A stretch of DNA of 64,000 nucleotides from Salinibacterium amurskyense (lineage in GTDB: Bacteria; Actinomycetota; Actinomycetes; Actinomycetales; Microbacteriaceae). Location of the stretch: positions 1 through 64,000 of the forward strand of contig NZ_PGFH01000003.1 of the NCBI RefSeq assembly GCF_002797685.1, read 5' to 3'. The position numbers and the translations under genes were made by a program. Under the pieces are notes generated by a model, which saw only the letters and a program-made list of their open reading frames with translations, was not told the DNA's origin and did no database searches. Shown piece by piece: positions 60,112 to 64,000 of this stretch. Numbering within the stretch: the stretch's first letter is position 1; each line of letters opens with the position of its first letter.

Positions 60112-61424
60112 TCGAATACCGCAACCTTCGCGTCGCAGTTCTGGGTGGAGGAAGTGTCGGATCACAAGTCACCGCTCTACTGCTCGAGCACGCCGACGAG
60201 CTCGCCGCCCGGGCGGGAGCTGGGCTCGAAGTCGTGGGCGTCGCCGTTCGTGACATTGATGCTCCTCGTGACACCGACATCCCGAAAGAATTGCTGACGA
60301 CTGACGCAGAGTCGCTCATTGTTGGCGCCGATATCGTCATCGAACTTATCGGTGGTCTTGAGCCAGCCCGCACCTGGATTCTGAAAGCGCTGCACTCCGG
60401 TGCCGACGTCATCACCGCTAACAAGGCTCTGCTGGCCCACCACGGCGCCGAGCTTTTCGAAGAAGCCGCTCAGGTCGGTGCACAGCTGTACTACGAGGCA
60501 GCCGTGGCGGGGGCGATTCCGATCATCCGTCCACTGCGCGACAGCCTTGCCGGCGACCGCGTCGAGCGCATCTTGGGCATCGTCAACGGCACTACGAACT
60601 ACATTCTTGACCGCATGGATGCCACGGGCGACAGTTTCGACACCGCTCTTGCCGAGGCCACGCGCTTGGGCTTCGCTGAGGCCGACCCCACCGCCGACAT
60701 CGAGGGCTATGACGCTGCGCAGAAGGCTGCGCTGCTGGCGAGCCTCGCGTTCCACACGCGTGTGCCGCTCGATGCCGTGCACCGGGAAGGAATCACGAGC
60801 GTTACCGCCGAGCAGGTCGTTGCCGCGCGCAAGGCTGGTTATGTCGTCAAACTGCTCGCGATCTGTGAGCGCGTGCTTGCCGCCGACGGCTCGACCGAGG
60901 GTGTTAGTGCTCGCGTTCACCCCGCCCTTGTTCCTTTGACTCACCCGCTCGCTGCCGTTCACGGCGGCAACAATGCGGTATTCGTAGAGGCCGAGGCTGC
61001 AGGCAGTCTCATGTTCTACGGTGCGGGCGCTGGCGGAATTGAAACCGCATCCGCCGTTCTGGGCGACGTTGTTTCAGCCGCCCGCCGCCACGTTATCGGT
61101 GGCCCCGGCGTTGCCGAGTCGACCCACGCTAACTTGCCGATCTTGCCGATCGCCCGCGTAATGACGCGCTACCAAATCACCTTGACGGTTGTTGACGAGC
61201 CCGGTGTGCTCGCTACGATCGCCGCAGTATTTAGTGACCACCACGTCTCTGTAGAAGCGGTCAACCAGACCGTCGGTGCAGTAGTAGAGGGCGTGCCGAG
61301 CGCTACCCTTATTACTGTGACGCACGAGGCGACGGATGAGTCGCTTGCCGCCACGGTGGCAGCGCTGGCCGAGAACTCGGTTGTGCGTGAAGTTGTGTCC
61401 GTTTTGAGAGTTGAGGGGCTGTAA
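60108..61424 (+). CDS. hom: Homoserine dehydrogenase
   Basis: A 438-residue enzyme reducing aspartate semialdehyde to homoserine. Seen: the nucleotide site LGGGSVGSQV (about 10-19), TANKALLAHHG (about 103-113), NGTTNYILDRM (about 161-171) and the C-terminal ACT domain (from about 355, YQITLTVVDEPGVLATIAAVF) that gives threonine control in this family. ATG 60108 overlaps the lysA stop by 4 bases. It feeds thrC and thrB here, and metX at 26121. Confidence 0.96.
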   Translation: MIEYRNLRVAVLGGGSVGSQVTALLLEHADELAARAGAGLEVVGVAVRDIDAPRDTDIPKELLTTDAESLIVGADIVIELIGGLEPARTWILKALHSGADVITANKALLAHHGAELFEEAAQVGAQLYYEAAVAGAIPIIRPLRDSLAGDRVERILGIVNGTTNYILDRMDATGDSFDTALAEATRLGFAEADPTADIEGYDAAQKAALLASLAFHTRVPLDAVHREGITSVTAEQVVAARKAGYVVKLLAICERVLAADGSTEGVSARVHPALVPLTHPLAAVHGGNNAVFVEAEAAGSLMFYGAGAGGIETASAVLGDVVSAARRHVIGGPGVAESTHANLPILPIARVMTRYQITLTVVDEPGVLATIAAVFSDHHVSVEAVNQTVGAVVEGVPSATLITVTHEATDESLAATVAALAENSVVREVVSVLRVEGL

Positions 61425-61427
61425 ATA

Positions 61428-62519
61428 ATGAATAGCGAAATCCGGAACCGCCAGTGGCGCGGCCTGCTTCACGAGTACGCCGACCGTCTCAACATTTCTG
61501 ACGCGACCCCCATCATCACGCTTGGCGAGGGTGGAACTCCCTTGCTTCCCGCGCCCGCTCTGTCGGCTCGCACCGGCGCCAAGGTCTGGGTCAAGTTCGA
61601 AGGAATGAACCCCACGGGCTCGTTCAAAGACCGCGGCATGACGATGGCCATTTCCAAGGCTGTCGAGCACGGTGCCAAGGCTGTTATTTGTGCCTCGACC
61701 GGTAACACCTCTGCGTCGGCTGCAGCCTATGCCGCTCACGCCGGTATCACCGCCGCTGTTCTCGTTCCCGAGGGCAAGATCGCGATGGGCAAGCTCAGCC
61801 AGGCCATCGCTCACAACGGTGAACTCATTCAGGTTCAGGGCAACTTCGACGACTGCCTCGACATCGCTCGCGACCTCGCCGAGAACTACCCCGTGCACCT
61901 CGTCAACTCGGTGAACCCCGACCGCATCGAGGGCCAGAAGACTGCTGCCTTCGAGGTTGTCGAGGTTCTGGGTGACGCCCCTGACTTCCACATCGTTCCT
62001 GTCGGAAACGCCGGAAACTACACCGCCTACTACCGTGGCTACAGCGAAGAGCTCGAGCGCTCCGCCACCACGAAGCTTCCGCGCATGTTCGGCTTCCAGG
62101 CCGAGGGCAGCGCTCCGATCGTTCGCGGCGAGATCGTCAAGAACCCCGACACGATCGCTAGCGCCATCCGCATCGGAAACCCGGCATCGTGGCACCTCGC
62201 CACCGAGGCCCACAAGGTGTCAGACGGCTACTTCGGTGCCATCAGCGACGCCAAGATTCTCGAAGCCCAGCGCATCCTTTCAGCTGAGGTCGGCATCTTC
62301 GTTGAGCCCGCATCCGCGATCAGCGTTGCCGGGCTCTTGGAGCGTGCCGAAGCTGGCCAGATTCCTCGCGGCTCCACGGTCGTGCTCACGGTTACCGGTC
62401 ACGGCCTCAAGGACCCGCAGTGGGCTCTAAAGACGGCCAGCGGCGATGACATCACGCCGAAGGTTGTTCCCGTCGACACTGCTGAGGTTGCAAGCGTGCT
62501 GGGGCTGGCCAAGGCATGA
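61428..62519 (+). CDS. thrC: Threonine synthase
   Basis: A 363-residue PLP enzyme turning O-phosphohomoserine into threonine. Seen: [13 protein letters not shown] (about 31-43), the PLP Lys in [11 protein letters not shown] (about K67), [16 protein letters not shown] (about 90-105) and [20 protein letters not shown] 61428 is 3 bases after the hom stop. It is overlapped by thrB. Confidence 0.96.
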   Translation: MNSEIRNRQWRGLLHEYADRLNISDATPIITLGEGGTPLLPAPALSARTGAKVWVKFEGMNPTGSFKDRGMTMAISKAVEHGAKAVICASTGNTSASAAAYAAHAGITAAVLVPEGKIAMGKLSQAIAHNGELIQVQGNFDDCLDIARDLAENYPVHLVNSVNPDRIEGQKTAAFEVVEVLGDAPDFHIVPVGNAGNYTAYYRGYSEELERSATTKLPRMFGFQAEGSAPIVRGEIVKNPDTIASAIRIGNPASWHLATEAHKVSDGYFGAISDAKILEAQRILSAEVGIFVEPASAISVAGLLERAEAGQIPRGSTVVLTVTGHGLKDPQWALKTASGDDITPKVVPVDTAEVASVLGLAKA

Positions 62520-63454
62520 CCTCGCTGGTCGGTCGCAGCGTCGTCGTGCGCGTGCCGGCGACCTCTGCCAACCTCGGTCCCGGCTTTGACACGCTCGGGC
62601 TTGCCCTCTCGCACTACGACGAACTGATCGTTACCGCGGTCGAGGGCTCGGGCGTCGAGATTGACGTCACGGGTGTTGGTGCAGGAATCGTCGCGACCGA
62701 TGAGTCGAACCTCGTCATTCAGTCGATCCAGCACTGCTTCACGCACTTTGGGCAGACAATGCCGGCACTTCATGTGTCGGCGACCAACGTCATCCCGCAC
62801 GGTGGTGGCTTGGGTTCGTCGGCGGCAGCAATTGTCTCGGGCGTCATGGCTGCAAAGGGCTTGCTCGACGGCATCGTCGAGATGGATGCCGCAACTCTTC
62901 TTGTGCTCGCTACCGAGCTCGAGGGACACCCCGACAACGTCGCACCGGCACTCTTGGGCGGTCTCACTATCGCGTGGAGCACCGAGTCGGGGCCGCTAGC
63001 GAAAAAGTTGATGGTGCACCGCGGAGTGTCACCGCTCGTCTGCGTTCCCGATTTTCAGGTCTCGACGGCGCACGCGCGCAGTCTGCAGCCGGATGCTGTG
63101 CCCTACGCCGACGCTGTCTACAACGTCTCGCGAGCAGCACTTTTGATTGCCGCCCTCACGCAGAGCCCCGAAGTGTTGCTCGAAGCCACGGGGGATCGCC
63201 TTCACCAGGATTACCGCGCTGCAGCGATGCCGCAGACCACAGAACTGATCCGCATGCTGCGTTCCCACGGGCATGCCGCTGTGGTTTCCGGTGCTGGACC
63301 CTCGGTGCTCGTGCTTGCGGATGACCCGGCGAAGCGCCTCGAAGCGGTCGCTCTCGTGCAGGAGCACACCGCAACGCCGTGGGAATGTCTACTCTTAGCC
63401 GTGGACTTCAAAGGTGCTACAGTGAATGAGCACCAGGTAGAAGCTACGGCGTAG
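62516..63454 (+). CDS. thrB: Homoserine kinase
   Basis: A 312-residue GHMP kinase phosphorylating homoserine. Seen: [19 protein letters not shown] (about 13-31), the ATP loop [14 protein letters not shown] (about 94-107) and the C-terminal [16 protein letters not shown] 62516 overlaps the thrC stop by 4 bases. It completes the threonine branch with hom and thrC. Confidence 0.96.
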   Translation: MTSLVGRSVVVRVPATSANLGPGFDTLGLALSHYDELIVTAVEGSGVEIDVTGVGAGIVATDESNLVIQSIQHCFTHFGQTMPALHVSATNVIPHGGGLGSSAAAIVSGVMAAKGLLDGIVEMDAATLLVLATELEGHPDNVAPALLGGLTIAWSTESGPLAKKLMVHRGVSPLVCVPDFQVSTAHARSLQPDAVPYADAVYNVSRAALLIAALTQSPEVLLEATGDRLHQDYRAAAMPQTTELIRMLRSHGHAAVVSGAGPSVLVLADDPAKRLEAVALVQEHTATPWECLLLAVDFKGATVNEHQVEATA

Positions 63455-63586
63455 CCGCAGCCTCCCGGTCGTATTTCACCCGTCGTATCCCCGAATTTTG
63501 ATTCCTGCGCATCCGCGCAGACATCGGTGAGCGACTAGCTCTCCGCCAAGTTATTCATTCTTGGTTGGGGAAAGGAACCCCTAGTA
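63455..63586 (+). promoter_or_regulatory. Leader of rho
   Basis: 132 bases between thrB and rho. I see a small stem CTGCGC-ATC-GCGCAG-like element around 63506-63522 and a GGAAAGGAACCCC stretch holding the ribosome site. No riboswitch core or second ORF was noticed. Rho commonly controls its own leader, but this is not shown here. Confidence 0.35.
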
Positions 63587-64000
63587 GTGACTGACGTCAA
63601 CAACCACGCATCGAGCGTGGATTCCCGTACCGCGCTGAGCGCGTTGCGACTGCCCGAGCTTCAAGCTATGGCGGCCGAACGCGGTATCACCGGTACTTCC
63701 AAACTTCGCAAAGGAGATCTCGTGGACGCTATCAACGAGAAGAACAACAGCAACAAAGATTCTGCCCCCGCCACTGAAGCGGCTGCCGCTCCTGTGCGTA
63801 AGCGTGCTTCGCGCCGCGTTACCAGCACCGATGGCGCCGCTATCGCTGGCTCCGAAGCTCCCGCAGGCGCTCCGCAGGTAGACAAGAACGCTGCCGCTGC
63901 TCAGGCTCCCGCTGCGGATGCCGCAGCAGAGAAGCCCAAGACGGCTAGCCGCAAGAAGAAGACTGACTCCGCGCCCGCCGCCGAGTCGGATGCCTCAGCC
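63587..64000 (+). CDS. rho: Transcription termination factor Rho, N-terminal part (cut by window end)
   Basis: Open frame from GTG 63587 to the window end (138 codons, no stop). Seen: MTDVNNHASSVDSRTALSAL, then the Rho N-terminal domain LRLPELQAMAAERGITG and SKLRKGDLVDAINE (about 20-50), followed by a long Ala/Lys/Arg/Pro-rich, low-complexity stretch. That stretch, inserted ahead of the RNA-binding domain, is typical of actinobacterial Rho. The RNA-binding and ATPase domains lie outside the window. A GGAAAGGAA ribosome site precedes the GTG. Confidence 0.9.
   Translation, partial: MTDVNNHASSVDSRTALSALRLPELQAMAAERGITGTSKLRKGDLVDAINEKNNSNKDSAPATEAAAAPVRKRASRRVTSTDGAAIAGSEAPAGAPQVDKNAAAAQAPAADAAAEKPKTASRKKKTDSAPAAESDASA

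Noticed and set aside
58615-60165. Long minus-strand open frame antisense to lysA (and similar ones antisense to argS, thrC and the TPM gene)
   Set aside because: Products match no family and mirror well-known sense genes; treated as shadows.
1-64000. Prophage, transposon, plasmid or defence island
   Set aside because: No integrase, transposase, capsid, restriction or toxin-antitoxin gene was recognised; gene content and style are uniform.

Overview
The window reads as a chromosomal segment of a moderately high-GC actinobacterium, most likely of the family Microbacteriaceae (order Micrococcales). The evidence is the single-chain E2-E1 2-oxoglutarate decarboxylase (Kgd type), the SigH/RsrA redox sigma pair, a GuaB1-type IMPDH relative, a FolP2-type DHPS relative, an LmeA/DUF2993 protein, a SCO4848-type membrane protein, the gene order argS-(lmeA)-lysA-hom-thrC-thrB-rho, and a very frequent GGATGCC/GGCATCC heptamer. 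The genus is not determined. I see no transposase, phage gene, CRISPR array, plasmid gene or origin; this is almost entirely core and housekeeping sequence.

Layout. 1-90: end of a 5S rRNA (end of an rrn operon) and its terminator. 187-3064: YigZ, a small membrane protein, a FolP2-like/RibD_C pair. 3077-5785: serine deaminase under a tandem glycine riboswitch, then a siderophore-interacting protein with a DtxR-type box. 5894-12215: hydrolase-OsmC fusion, a lipoprotein, the aroA-rsgA-hisN cluster, and divergent sigH-rsrA. 12312-17756: kgd and guaB1. 17760-22771: a CNNM/CorC pair behind an unusual leader ORF, then nnrD, a GT87-like glycosyltransferase and a thiamine-binding protein. 22884-28862: a three-gene signalling operon, then metX and metY. 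28964-42414: acyltransferase, SDR, MFS exporter, ung, a GNAT, a GntR-ABC operon with a clear operator, amidase, an unknown three-gene group, a stand-alone SIP domain with a DtxR box, an HEXXH protein, a disulfide oxidoreductase and a crotonase. 42499-51287: DUF4333 lipoprotein, arginase-like protein, pspA-TPM, an ECF sigma with a membrane partner, pckG, and a RamB/PrpR-type regulator. 51328-56041: rhodanese, pentapeptide-repeat protein, an arsR/flavoprotein pair with Cys-rich tails, tRNA-Arg(CCG), transglutaminase-like protein and a lipoprotein. 56075-64000: argS, LmeA-like, lysA, hom, thrC, thrB and the start of rho (cut by the window end).

How genes work together. lysA-hom-thrC-thrB and metX-metY share the aspartate-family pathway (lysine, threonine, methionine) at two loci. 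sigH-rsrA is a redox switch with a visible SigH/SigR-type promoter. Two loci (5764-5785, 39295-39313) carry DtxR/IdeR-like iron boxes in front of SIP-family genes. Many genes have a -10 element (TANNNT) only 6-9 nt before their start codon, which implies many leaderless mRNAs; this also settled several start codons.

The strongest candidate for something undescribed is the leader of the CNNM/CorC operon at 17786-17909. A 35-codon ORF begins Met-Asp-Asp-Pro-Pro, its stop overlaps the next start (ATGA), and the next gene's Shine-Dalgarno is enclosed in a perfect 6-bp hairpin inside the leader ORF. This is the layout expected of a Mg2+-sensing leader peptide.
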